A DNA stretch of 22,865 nucleotides from an uncultured Opitutales bacterium (GCA_900545715.1 URAJ01000035.1:1-22865); one strand, 5' to 3'; positions 7,921 through 16,370 are shown, numbered from the stretch's first letter. Notes: generated from the sequence alone by a model not told the origin. Made by a program: numbers and translations.

Positions 7921-9933
7921 ATGAACGGAAAAACATATCTCATAGGAATGGCTGCCGCCGCACTCATGGCGTTTCAGGTTTCAGCCGAGACTTTTAAATT
8001 GTCATCTCCCGACGGTAAATTGCAAGCGGAAGTGTCCGACGGCGCAAAGCTGACACTCAACATCTCTGCCGACGGCAAAAAACTCCTCGACAATGTCGAG
8101 TTCGCAATGCTCACCGACAAGGGCGATATGGGCAAAAATTCCACTGCGCTTTCCTGCGACTATTCAAACCACAGGGGAACGATTGACACGGTCTGGGGAA
8201 TAGAGAAGTCGGTAAAGGACGAATACAACCAGATGGTCATAAACTTTAAAAAATTTAAGGTGGTCGTGCGCGCGTTCGACGACGCCGTCGCGTATAGATT
8301 CGTCTCCAATCTCGGCGACGGAAAAATGATAGTCAACGACGAAACCTTAAACATTCCGCTCTCCGATTCCGACAAGCTCATTGCCCACATTGAAAAGGGC
8401 GTGCAGACTTCTTTTGAAAAACCGTACACGCGCCTAGCTTTCGGCGAGCTTAAAAAGCAAAATCCGCACAGCGTATCGCTGCCGCTTATCGTAGATAAAG
8501 GGTCGGCAAAAATAGCGCTTGTCGAATCGGACGTTTCGAACTATCCGGGCCTGCGCGTAGCGGCGGGCAAGAACGGCGCAGTATCCAAAATTTCAAAATA
8601 TCCGAAAGCTTTTAAGGTAAAGGTTCACAACCGTTTCGCCAGCGAATTTGAAGATTATATCGCAAGCACTGTGGCTTCCCGCGAATTCCCGTGGAGGGCT
8701 TTTATAGTCGCGAGAAACGACTCGGATTTGGCTGACAACCAGACGGTTTTCAAGCTCGCAAAACCCTGCGCGATATCCGACACATCGTGGATAAAACCCG
8801 GCTCTTGCGTATGGGAATGGTGGAACAACTGGAATTTGCAGGGTGTCGATTTTGAGGCCGGTATAAACGAGCAAACATACCGCTATCTTATAGACTTCGC
8901 CGCCGAAAATTCAATCCCCTATGTATTGTTCGACGCCGGCTGGCTCACCGGAAAAGATGCGGGCGAAATGGTGGAAACCGACGAAAAGCTCGCGGAAGGC
9001 AAAACCTTTATCGATGTCAAAGGTTTAATCGACTACGCAAAATCCAAAGACGTAAAAGTCATATTGTGGGTTTTGGCTAAATCCATGGAAAAATATCCGC
9101 AAAAGGCTTTCGACGTGATGAAGGGCTGGGGCGCCGACGGACTTAAAATAGACTTTACCGACCGCGACGACCAAACCGCAATGGAATTTTATGAAAATAT
9201 GGCGCGCATGGCTGCAGAACGCCAAATGGTCATCGATATGCACGGTTGCGCAAAGCCCGTCGGACAATTCCGCACATGGCCGAATCTCATAAACTTTGAG
9301 GGAGTCCTCGGCGGGGAGGTCAATAAATGGTCCAAGGCAATTACGCCTTCCCACAATATAGACTTGGTCTTTACCCGCATGCTTATGGGGCCAATGGACT
9401 ACACCCCTGGCGGACTCAGAAACACTGCAAAAGGCGATTTCAGCCCCTGCTACAACTTCCCGGAAGTTCAGGGTACGCGCGCGCATCAAGCTGCCATGTA
9501 TGTTGTGTATTTTGCGCCCCTGCAAATGCTGTGCGACTCGGCATCTGAATATTTGAAATCTCCCGAGATACTAAAATTTATGGCTGAGACTCCGACCACA
9601 TGGGATGAAACCAAGGTATTGGAGGGCAAGATGGGCAAATATGTTGTAATTGCGCGCAGGTCGGGCGAAGACTGGTACATCGGCGGAATGTGCGACTGGG
9701 ACGGCAAGGAGGTCGAAATCGACTTGTCAAAAATCCTCTCGCCGGACACGGAGTACAAGGTTGAAATAATAAGGGACGGAGCCAATGCAGGAAGGGTCGG
9801 CACAGACTTCAAGTATTGCGTGAAATCTCTCACTTCCGCCGACAAACTTAAACTCAAAATGGCTCCCGGCGGCGGCTTTGCTGTAAAACTCAGCCCAAAG
9901 AATTTTGAGATATTCGGAATCGAAATATTCTAA
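7921..9933 (+). CDS. Glycoside hydrolase family 97, probable retaining alpha-galactosidase type, exported
   Basis: A 670-residue protein with an N-terminal signal peptide, likely cut after ...AFQVSA (about residue 22). Residues 23-280 form the GH97 N-terminal beta-sandwich (FKLSSPDGKLQAEV; FGELKKQNPHSVSLPLIV). About 285-560 is the catalytic barrel (VWEWWNNWNLQGVDF, YVLFDAGW, ILWVLAKS, DGLKIDFTDRDDQ, INFEGVLGGE). A C-terminal beta domain follows (about 570-665). As I remember the Bacteroides retaining enzyme, its nucleophile and acid/base are Asp415 and Glu470, 55 residues apart; here Asp411 in KIDF and Glu466 in GGE have the same spacing. This points to the retaining alpha-galactosidase branch rather than inverting SusB-type alpha-glucosidases, so it probably cleaves alpha-galactosides in the periplasm. 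No sugar transporter or regulator is adjacent. The start has no Shine-Dalgarno sequence. Confidence 0.94.
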   Translation: MNGKTYLIGMAAAALMAFQVSAETFKLSSPDGKLQAEVSDGAKLTLNISADGKKLLDNVEFAMLTDKGDMGKNSTALSCDYSNHRGTIDTVWGIEKSVKDEYNQMVINFKKFKVVVRAFDDAVAYRFVSNLGDGKMIVNDETLNIPLSDSDKLIAHIEKGVQTSFEKPYTRLAFGELKKQNPHSVSLPLIVDKGSAKIALVESDVSNYPGLRVAAGKNGAVSKISKYPKAFKVKVHNRFASEFEDYIASTVASREFPWRAFIVARNDSDLADNQTVFKLAKPCAISDTSWIKPGSCVWEWWNNWNLQGVDFEAGINEQTYRYLIDFAAENSIPYVLFDAGWLTGKDAGEMVETDEKLAEGKTFIDVKGLIDYAKSKDVKVILWVLAKSMEKYPQKAFDVMKGWGADGLKIDFTDRDDQTAMEFYENMARMAAERQMVIDMHGCAKPVGQFRTWPNLINFEGVLGGEVNKWSKAITPSHNIDLVFTRMLMGPMDYTPGGLRNTAKGDFSPCYNFPEVQGTRAHQAAMYVVYFAPLQMLCDSASEYLKSPEILKFMAETPTTWDETKVLEGKMGKYVVIARRSGEDWYIGGMCDWDGKEVEIDLSKILSPDTEYKVEIIRDGANAGRVGTDFKYCVKSLTSADKLKLKMAPGGGFAVKLSPKNFEIFGIEIF

Positions 9934-9955
9934 TAGGCATAGCATATTTGAATTG

Positions 9956-9988
9956 GCGCGGACGGTTTTAAAGTCCGCGCTTTTTTTT
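9956..9988 (+). terminator. Intrinsic terminator after the GH97 gene
   Basis: A perfect 8-bp GC-rich stem (GCGCGGAC 9956-9963 with GTCCGCGC 9973-9980), 9-base loop and eight T at 9981-9988. It isolates the GH97 gene from the NYN gene. Confidence 0.92.
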
Positions 9989-10035
9989 CAAAAAAAGTTT
10001 GCGGAAATTAGTCGGCGCGGTTTCTCTTGTTAAAA

Positions 10036-10902
10036 ATGGTTTCCAAGAGGCATATTATAATAGACGGGTGGAATGTTGTGCGTTCCACTCCGGATATGGA
10101 GCGCATATTTTTAAAGCGCGGCCTCGACGCTGCCCGCGAAGAGCTGTGGCGCATAGTTGGACCCATGCACGACTACGGCGGAACGCGCATTACGATAGTT
10201 TACGATGGCTCAGGCTCAGATATATCGGTTGTAAGGCGCAATTCTATTGATACGCTTGCCGAAGTTTTTACGCCGTCGCATATGACAGCCGACGAATTGA
10301 TAGAACAGCTCTGCGCTACTTCCCGCAACCCGGGCTCCATAATCGTGGTGTCGCGCGACAACCTTCTGCGCCTTACGGCAACGACCTTCGGCGCAACTGC
10401 ATTGTCGCCAGACAAACTCTTTGAAAGTGCGGCGGATTCGGCAAAGGCTCTGTCTAAATCCTTGCAGGATTCAAATTCACGCACCGAGCGCGAATGGAAA
10501 TCTTGCGGGGCTTTCTCTGCGCTCGACCCTTTCGAATTGCAAATCCGCGATGCAGTGCGCCGCGCCGAAATAATATCGAAGCATATGAAAAAGCGGCGCA
10601 AGCGCCTCGCCTCGATTATAGAAAAGGCCGACTCCAAAAAGACAGGAGAATCTGTAAAGGAGGTTTCCTCAAGCTCTCTGCCAAAAAAGAATAAATTTAA
10701 AACGCAGCTGAAATCTTTCGATTCTCTTCAAATTCCGCAAAAGAAAAAAAACTTTAAGGAGCCTAAGCTCGCCGATGAAAACGATGTTGCAAACGTTCCG
10801 TTTTCGGAATTATTGCGGCGGGCGACGTCTGGTAAATCCTATACAGAGAATGGAAAACTTTTTGAAAATTCTAAAAAATCGCGCAAAAGAAACCGAGGAT
10901 AG
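10036..10902 (+). CDS. NYN/PIN-fold RNase, YacP-like (DUF901), with basic C-terminal tail
   Basis: The first 150 or so residues show the YacP-type NYN pattern, counted from ATG 10036: HIIIDGWNVV with Asp10, ITIVYDG with Asp57, TADELIEQL with Asp86/Glu87, and IIVVSRDN with Asp108. These acidic residues build the metal site of PIN-like nucleases, which in YacP/Rae1 cut mRNA or rRNA. The C-terminal 130 residues are Lys/Arg/Ser-rich and mostly disordered, ending in KKSRKRNRG, and could bind RNA or ribosomes. ATG 10036 (context TTAAAA-ATG) is preferred over the TTG at 10027. The gene stands alone; no terminator directly follows. Confidence 0.85.
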   Translation: MVSKRHIIIDGWNVVRSTPDMERIFLKRGLDAAREELWRIVGPMHDYGGTRITIVYDGSGSDISVVRRNSIDTLAEVFTPSHMTADELIEQLCATSRNPGSIIVVSRDNLLRLTATTFGATALSPDKLFESAADSAKALSKSLQDSNSRTEREWKSCGAFSALDPFELQIRDAVRRAEIISKHMKKRRKRLASIIEKADSKKTGESVKEVSSSSLPKKNKFKTQLKSFDSLQIPQKKKNFKEPKLADENDVANVPFSELLRRATSGKSYTENGKLFENSKKSRKRNRG

Positions 10903-11291
10903 GCATTCCGCAGCTTAACGGTAAAGAGTACGCAATTTAACGGTAAAAAGCGGGCTATTGTATCGCGCGTATAATTTATTTGTTAAGTTGCATGTTGAAG
11001 GTGCGGCGGATTGCGGAAACAGGGATTTTTCAAAAATAAAGGTCGTACGTATTGTATATAATTGCAACAAAGTTTACTCCAAGAAGCATGCGGAGAATTT
11101 TGTGTAAAATAAATGAACGCCAAAGCTCTCATTTCTTTTCATTGTCCGTAAAAAGCCTCCATTCCATCGCGAGATTGGTAAATTATTTCTAAATTTTTCA
11201 ATGCGGGAAAATTTTTTTCCCTATCTTCCACGCCTATATCGCAAAAAATTTTCCATCAACTTCTGAATTTCATCGCGCCTATCCTAATCAA
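10903..11291. other. Non-coding gap with direct repeats, promoter-like boxes and AT-rich inverted repeat
   Basis: No gene is supported. The 11-base sequence TTAACGGTAAA occurs twice, at 10915-10925 and 10937-10947, exactly 22 bases apart (two helical turns). TATAAT boxes occur at 10970-10975 and 11057-11062, but without good -35 elements. A perfect 12-bp inverted repeat pairs 11206-11217 with 11243-11254. Only very short open frames occur, for example 15 codons from 10992. Confidence 0.4.
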
Positions 11292-11330
11292 AAAAAATCT
11301 CCCATTTCGGGAGATTTTTTGCGCATAGGC
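11277..11330. terminator. Bidirectional terminator hairpin
   Basis: A perfect 12-bp inner stem pairs 11292-11303 (AAAAAATCTCCC) with 11309-11320 (GGGAGATTTTTT) around a 5-base loop. An outer stem pairs GCCTAT 11277-11282 with ATAGGC 11325-11330. T-runs flank it on either strand. It mainly serves the - strand gene ending at 11353 and could also stop + strand readthrough. Confidence 0.85.
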
Positions 11331-11352
11331 CGAGGCAAAATATATTGCCAAA

Positions 11353-13191
11353 TTATTGCTTGGATTCTGAAGTTTCCTTCGAGCCTTCGTTTGAAACTCC
11401 GCTCTCAGGATTCTCACAGGGTTTGTCCCCGACTGTTTCCGGCGCGCTATTTTCCTGTGCGGAAGAATCGTCACAAGGTTCTTCTTTGGCAGATTCTGCG
11501 GCAACACCGCCATTTTCCTGCCCGGCGCCTTCAGACGAAGATTCGCATTGGCATTGCGGGGTCTCGCCGGATTCCGACTCTCCACATTCCGCTTCGGCTT
11601 CCGTATTTTTCTTTGCCGGCATTATGGGTTCGTCTCCGGCTTTTGCGGCCTCGGCTTCCAAATCGGCGGTATGGGACTTGTCCTTCGGCTTCGGGAGGTA
11701 TGGATTGGCTTGAAGGGTTCCGTCGGAATACTCCACTACATAACCTTCGGAGACCAACCACAAGAGCTCGCTCCACACCGAGGATAGCTGCGCCTTCGTT
11801 TCTTCGGAAAGCTCCGCGGATTCGGAAGGCTTTTGCGAATCCAGAGTTTGGGCTCCTTCTGTGTTCTGCTGTGCAAGGCTCTTTGTTTCAGTCTCCGATT
11901 TCGGAACATCGAGGCCGAGGTATTTGTACGGAAGGTCCGCCGCGCTGATTGCGGGATTTGCCGATATAAAATCGAAAATCTTTTGCGGAACTTCCGAGAG
12001 GCTCTCTCCCTCAAAAATAAACTTACGCTTTATCACAGATACGTATGCAAAACCCTTGCTGCCGCGCTTGTAGATTGTAAATCCTGAGCGGCGCAGGCGC
12101 CCGCGCAAATTGTTCGCAGTGACAATCGGGAATTTTTTCTGTTTTTTGTAGGCTTCTTCTATATTCTTGCGTATTCTTCCAAACGGAAGTTTTGCGACGT
12201 ACTCGCCGCGCAGCCTGACTTGCTCGTATGTCTTTACAAGCTCGCTCCCGTATTTCTGTGATATGTAGGCAAAGGCGGATTCGCGCGTGTCGAAGCTCTC
12301 GGGGGCGCCCTCTTGCGGCTCTTTAAGCTTGAATACCGTCTTTTTCTTCATCATTTCAAGCCATGCGGATATTTGCTCCTTGTCGCGCACGCTTTCTATC
12401 GAGGCGCAGAATTTTTCAAACGGCATTTTCGGGAATTTGCGGTTGTGGTATTCGCGCAGAAATTCTCCGTACCTATGCCAGTTGGGAGCCCCGAGGAGGT
12501 CTCCTGTAATTGAGCACCTGTTCACTACTTGAAATTCTCCCTTTGGCGGTTCGGCGTCTATCTCCTCGGTATTGAAGAGTTCTTCGAGCTTTGCTTCAAG
12601 GGCGGCCGATTTTGCCGACGCTTCGTCGTCGAAGGGCAGGTTGAGCGGCTGCGCACAGTAAAGGGGGGCGGATTTCCCGTCGGCGTCCGGCAGATTCTTT
12701 GCGAGAACCACAAACCTTTCCGGCTTTTCAAGAATTATCTCGGCGATGTCGAAGAGCTGGTATGTGCGCTTCGAGGCTTTCATTATGTCGGACAATTTAT
12801 TAAACGGGGCGTCCTCCGGATAGAACAAGACCTCCATTGAAAAAACGAAAGGCTCCTTCTTCGCTTTTTTATCGAATGGTTTTTGGCGCTTTTTAAAAGG
12901 CTTGTCCGAAGAAAAGCGCTTCTCGGAGTTTTTGTCGTCTCGCGGCGGGAACTGGCGCTTTTTAAATTCTCCGCCTTCGCGCTGCCTTCCGGAAAAGCCG
13001 CCTTCGCGCGGTTTCCTGAAAGCTCCCCCGTCGCGTCTGGGCCCTTTGAAGTCTCCGCTTTTGCGCGGCGTGAAGTTTTTGGGGGATATATTGGAACTCG
13101 GTGTCCAAGCCGTGGCGAACTGAATGTTGGAAAGTTCGCTCAGATCGACTTGTTCCGTTTTATTCTCCGGTTTATTTTCTTGTTCGGACAT
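11353..13191 (-). CDS. Large charge-segregated protein, probably nucleic-acid related, function unknown
   Basis: 612 residues counted from ATG 13191. ATG 13278 (context TTAAAA-ATG) and 13350 are in frame, but the stretch 13192-13278 is very AT-rich like a leader. Three parts are seen. Residues about 38-114 are basic, with RGG-like Arg/Gly/Lys/Phe repeats (RRDGGAFRKPREGGF). Residues about 115-440 look folded and include NRCSITGDLLGAPNWHRY (224-241), LREYHNRKFPKMPFEKF and NNLRGRLRRSGFTIYKRG. The last 170 or so residues are acidic, Glu/Ser/Pro-rich and disordered. I know this architecture only as an uncharacterised protein of Verrucomicrobia-type genomes (from memory). The basic RGG-like tail suggests RNA or ribosome binding; this is inference. 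It is divergent from the small exported protein gene and ends at a strong terminator. Confidence 0.8.
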   Translation of the reverse strand: MSEQENKPENKTEQVDLSELSNIQFATAWTPSSNISPKNFTPRKSGDFKGPRRDGGAFRKPREGGFSGRQREGGEFKKRQFPPRDDKNSEKRFSSDKPFKKRQKPFDKKAKKEPFVFSMEVLFYPEDAPFNKLSDIMKASKRTYQLFDIAEIILEKPERFVVLAKNLPDADGKSAPLYCAQPLNLPFDDEASAKSAALEAKLEELFNTEEIDAEPPKGEFQVVNRCSITGDLLGAPNWHRYGEFLREYHNRKFPKMPFEKFCASIESVRDKEQISAWLEMMKKKTVFKLKEPQEGAPESFDTRESAFAYISQKYGSELVKTYEQVRLRGEYVAKLPFGRIRKNIEEAYKKQKKFPIVTANNLRGRLRRSGFTIYKRGSKGFAYVSVIKRKFIFEGESLSEVPQKIFDFISANPAISAADLPYKYLGLDVPKSETETKSLAQQNTEGAQTLDSQKPSESAELSEETKAQLSSVWSELLWLVSEGYVVEYSDGTLQANPYLPKPKDKSHTADLEAEAAKAGDEPIMPAKKNTEAEAECGESESGETPQCQCESSSEGAGQENGGVAAESAKEEPCDDSSAQENSAPETVGDKPCENPESGVSNEGSKETSESKQ

Positions 13192-13343
13192 CTCTTGTGA
13201 TGTTTTGTTGTTATTGGAAGCGTTCCCATTTTTTGGGCTCGCGAATTTATATTTTTTTTGGTTGGGCAATTCAAACATTTTTAACGCGAAAGGCAAAACA
13301 TTTCTTTCATATAAATAAGGCGGGTTGTAGAATTTTTCCGCGG

Positions 13344-13369
13344 TTAGCAATAGTCTGCCTAATTGCTAA
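13344..13369. promoter_or_regulatory. Inverted repeat in the divergent promoter region
   Basis: TTAGCAAT (13344-13351) and ATTGCTAA (13362-13369) form a perfect 8-bp inverted repeat with a 10-base spacer. It lies in the AT-rich region between the divergent starts 13191 and 13500. It could be an operator for either gene; no T-run follows, so it is not a typical terminator. Confidence 0.35.
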
Positions 13370-13485
13370 AAAATTTAAAATACCAGCGCTTTTTACGATG
13401 GAAAAAAAGTAAAAAAAAATACTTGTATTGTTGCGGAGTTTATTTTACTTTCTTTGCACAATCAGAAAAAACCTTTCTTCTACTT

Positions 13486-13491
13486 AAAGGA
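13486..13491 (+). promoter_or_regulatory. Shine-Dalgarno site of the small exported protein gene
   Basis: AAAGGA lies 8 bases before ATG 13500. It stands out because most other genes in the window have no such site, suggesting strong translation of this gene. Confidence 0.7.
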
Positions 13492-13499
13492 AATATACC

Positions 13500-14222
13500 A
13501 TGAAAGTTTTAAATTATATCGCAATCCTCGCAGTTCTCTCCGTAAGCGGAATGCTCGGCGCCCAGACGGCCGTCACCCCCGCTCAAACAGCTCCCGCTTC
13601 GGCGACTAGCGAAGCCAACGGCGTTCGCGTACAGACAACCGTAAACAATAGGGAAATAAATGTGAGAGTTGACGCGCAGAACAGCAGCGTGTTGGCATCC
13701 TCGCAGGATATGCTCAATAGGATTCTCGCGGAAACTACCAAGGCTACCGGTACAGACACCCATCATGGTAAAATCTTCAATTCTTTGATTTCCGCAGTAA
13801 AATCAACTTTGTCTGATCCCAATCTCCCGGCGAGAACACCCGTCACTGTCACGGCTTCTATAAGGCCCGACACTGAAAATTCGTACGTTTCCAACATGTC
13901 TGTTGAAATGAACGGCGAAAGGTATGCTTGCGATGCAAGGTCGACTGTTAATGCGGACGGAAGCATAACGACAACCGGCAATGTCACGGCGACCAACGAG
14001 AACGGCGAATCCAGAACGAACGCTGTTGTCCTTGCAGCCCGCCCGAATGGCGATATCACTGGTTCCGTCGGCAACACTTCAATCGCTGAAAGAACACTCG
14101 CTGCCCAGACAAGCGAATTCTTGGTAATGCCCCAGTCGAAAGCCAACCAGAGAGATTCCCATACTTCGACAACTTCTTCTATTGTTCCGGACAATTCAAT
14201 GTTGATCTCCGGGCAGAGGTAA
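13500..14222 (+). CDS. Small exported protein of unknown function
   Basis: 240 residues with a classical signal peptide (MKVLNYIAILAVLSVSGMLGA, cut before Gln22). The mature part starts with an Ala/Thr/Pro/Ser-rich linker, then has Asn/Thr/Val-rich segments that read like beta strands (VQTTVNNREINVRVDAQNSS; TVTASIRPDTENSYVSNMSV; GSITTTGNVTATNENGE). No Cys pair, lipobox or catalytic motif is visible, and I recognise no family. The composition suits a periplasmic or secreted beta-rich protein. It has its own good ribosome-binding site and a strong terminator, so it is probably monocistronic and well expressed. Confidence 0.75.
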   Translation: MKVLNYIAILAVLSVSGMLGAQTAVTPAQTAPASATSEANGVRVQTTVNNREINVRVDAQNSSVLASSQDMLNRILAETTKATGTDTHHGKIFNSLISAVKSTLSDPNLPARTPVTVTASIRPDTENSYVSNMSVEMNGERYACDARSTVNADGSITTTGNVTATNENGESRTNAVVLAARPNGDITGSVGNTSIAERTLAAQTSEFLVMPQSKANQRDSHTSTTSSIVPDNSMLISGQR

Positions 14223-14235
14223 TCTCCCTTCAATG

Positions 14236-14265
14236 CAATAGCCGCTTGCTTATATGCGGCTATTG
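14236..14265 (+). other. Stem-loop just after the small exported protein gene
   Basis: CAATAGCCGC (14236-14245) and GCGGCTATTG (14256-14265) form a perfect 10-bp stem with a 10-base loop. No T-run follows, so it is more likely a 3' stabilising or processing hairpin in front of the true terminator. Confidence 0.6.
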
Positions 14266-14295
14266 AAATCAAAAAGTGTATATTTCCCACATAAG

Positions 14296-14323
14296 AATCG
14301 GAGCATTGGCTCCGATTTTTTTT
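14296..14323 (+). terminator. Intrinsic terminator of the small exported protein gene
   Basis: A perfect 9-bp stem (AATCGGAGC 14296-14304 with GCTCCGATT 14309-14317), ATTG loop and T-run to 14323. Confidence 0.9.
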
Positions 14324-14374
14324 GCCTAACAGAATATTATTGCAAGTTATGGCGCATTAAAATAGCGTTTAAGA

Positions 14375-16294
14375 ATGAAACATTTTAGCGGGAAACGTCT
14401 GCTTACAAAACTTGTAGCGATATTGGCGCTCGGACTTTGCGCCTCCGCCTTGCCCGCGTATAAATATGTATATTCCGTCTTGAGGGAATCCGACAGGTAC
14501 GGTGCCGAACTTGGCGGCGCGCGTATTTTGCAGGGGCTTGCAATACTCTCCCATTTTACATTGTCCGGCAGTGCCTCAGGCGATGCTTCTGCGGCTTCCG
14601 CAAAGCGCGCAATTTCCGAGGCAAAAGCCTCCATTTCAGCCGGCTGCTCTCAGATACTGCGAACTTCGTCTTACCTAAAACAGGCTTCTCCCGAAAAACA
14701 TTCAAACATATCGACAATTTACACGCAGGAATCTTTGGACGCATTCGATTCGTCGCGAAATAAAGCGTCTATTTTGTTGGATATGTCAGACGGCGCATTG
14801 GTTGCCGGCGGGCTTTATTCAGATCCCGCAACCGACAGATACCTGCTTGTAAAAATTTGCGGAACGTATTTCCCCAAAATATATTCCGGATTATTCAGGC
14901 TGCAAGTTGAAACTTCCATAGACGGGGACAAGTCCCAACTGTCGATAATTCGCGATGAACTTCTTGACGATATCGAAAACTTGTCTGCCGCTCTCCGAAC
15001 TCTCTCTTCCAATTTTGAGAGCGCCAAAAGCATACGCGCATCTTCCGAAAAAATCCTTCAAACCGGAACGGCGCTTACGGACTCGATATTTTCCGAGGAA
15101 TTTAATCCGGACGAAATAGCAAAAAAGATGTCGGTCTTTGAAACTCTTTGCGCGCAGACTTGGATTTATTGCTCCGGGGTGCTTGTGGATTCGCTCTCTG
15201 GCGCATTGCATAACGCGCATTTGCAGCTGGCCTATTTCTTGGCGGAATACGCTTTGTTTATAATATTTCTATCTTCCGCCGCAATGATAATAGCGCTGGG
15301 AGTTCGCAAAGCTGCAGCGCGGACGGCTCTGCTTGCGCGCTCTTGCATATCTGGCTCGGCCGAGGACGCAAAAGTTGATTATTACGCATCTGCCGCACTT
15401 TTCGGGCGCGAGTTCAAAACAATAGATTCATACATTCTCGACGCGCTTGAAATGCGCGAGCGGCTGCTTGATATTTCCAAAAAACTTTCGATTATGTGCG
15501 TTTCAAGCCGCAACGAGATAAGCGCGGCAGTGTCTTTAAATTCAAAAATTCTCGAATATGCCGATTCCGCATTGGAGGAATTGGAAAAGAATGTTTCGGG
15601 TCCCGAACTCTACGGCGGAGCTTTAAAGGCTTCCCGCAGAATTTCAGAATTGGTCTCGGAACTCTCTGAGGGATTGCCGCAAAAGGAGGTCGTTGCGGGC
15701 GACTTTTCAAAAATAATATCGGCGCAGTCGCAGGCTGTGCAATCGGCGGACGAATCGGCGGACTCGGCAATAGAATCCGTCGGGTCGCTCGGGAGGCTTG
15801 CGGGCGAAATAGCGGCGATAGCGGACAGGGCAAATCTTATTAGCCTAAATATGTCAATAGAGGTAGGGAAGTCCGGAAATGCCGGAAGCGGACTTTCTAT
15901 TTTGGCGGAGCAGATAAAGCTTCTGGCCAAGCGCACGGGGGTTGTTGTTATGGATATGGAAAAGGCGGCGGGCGACTGCGGAAATTGTTTGAACGCCGTG
16001 AAGGCAAAGATTTCCGCGCTTTCGGCGCCACTTTCGCATTTTAGGCGCGAGGCTGACAAAATGTTGGAGTCTATTTCCTCCATTGAAAATTCTGTGACAT
16101 CCCTTTCATATTCTGCGGACAATATCGAAGGGCTTGCGGGATCGTCTGAGATGGGAACTTTATCGCTCCGTTTAAAAGACGCTCGCGGGGCGGTAGCAAA
16201 AGCGGAAAAGGCTCTCGCGGAGCTTTCGAGAATATCGCAAAATGCGGCTCCGCTTCTTGGCGAAATTTCAAAGGAAATATCAGCTTTTAAATAA
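14375..16294 (+). CDS. Methyl-accepting-chemotaxis-like membrane protein with degenerate signalling tip
   Basis: 639 residues. There is a first membrane helix at about 9-29, a helical sensor-like region of about 250 residues on the far side, a second membrane helix at about 286-309, and then 330 mostly helical cytoplasmic residues. Residues 479-522 align by eye with the chemoreceptor hairpin tip: IADRANLISLNMSIEVGKSG then NAGSGLSILAEQIKLLAKRT, against the usual IAxQTNxLALNAAIEAARAG and GxGRGFAVVAxEVRxLAxRS. The Glu that corresponds to Tsr E385 is kept (Glu496) and so are the spaced glycines, but the positions of Tsr F373 and R388 are Asp484 and Lys499. No HAMP domain or C-terminal CheR-binding tail is evident. 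No che or flagellar gene is nearby. It may work in a non-flagellar signalling array or be a structural relative. The start at 14375 has no Shine-Dalgarno sequence. Confidence 0.75.
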   Translation: MKHFSGKRLLTKLVAILALGLCASALPAYKYVYSVLRESDRYGAELGGARILQGLAILSHFTLSGSASGDASAASAKRAISEAKASISAGCSQILRTSSYLKQASPEKHSNISTIYTQESLDAFDSSRNKASILLDMSDGALVAGGLYSDPATDRYLLVKICGTYFPKIYSGLFRLQVETSIDGDKSQLSIIRDELLDDIENLSAALRTLSSNFESAKSIRASSEKILQTGTALTDSIFSEEFNPDEIAKKMSVFETLCAQTWIYCSGVLVDSLSGALHNAHLQLAYFLAEYALFIIFLSSAAMIIALGVRKAAARTALLARSCISGSAEDAKVDYYASAALFGREFKTIDSYILDALEMRERLLDISKKLSIMCVSSRNEISAAVSLNSKILEYADSALEELEKNVSGPELYGGALKASRRISELVSELSEGLPQKEVVAGDFSKIISAQSQAVQSADESADSAIESVGSLGRLAGEIAAIADRANLISLNMSIEVGKSGNAGSGLSILAEQIKLLAKRTGVVVMDMEKAAGDCGNCLNAVKAKISALSAPLSHFRREADKMLESISSIENSVTSLSYSADNIEGLAGSSEMGTLSLRLKDARGAVAKAEKALAELSRISQNAAPLLGEISKEISAFK

Positions 16295-16370
16295 AATCTT
16301 ACGCTTGCAGCATTGGTGGATAAAAAATTTTTTGAGTTTCCAAAAATATTTTTCGCCGATTGGCTGTTTC

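Noticed and set aside
10992..11039. 15-codon frame after the TATAAT box at 10970
   Set aside because: Too short, no ribosome-binding site and no recognisable peptide.
13763..14290. 175-codon - strand frame over the small exported protein
   Set aside because: It crosses two terminator-type hairpins and lacks any start signal; the + strand gene has a signal peptide and ribosome-binding site.
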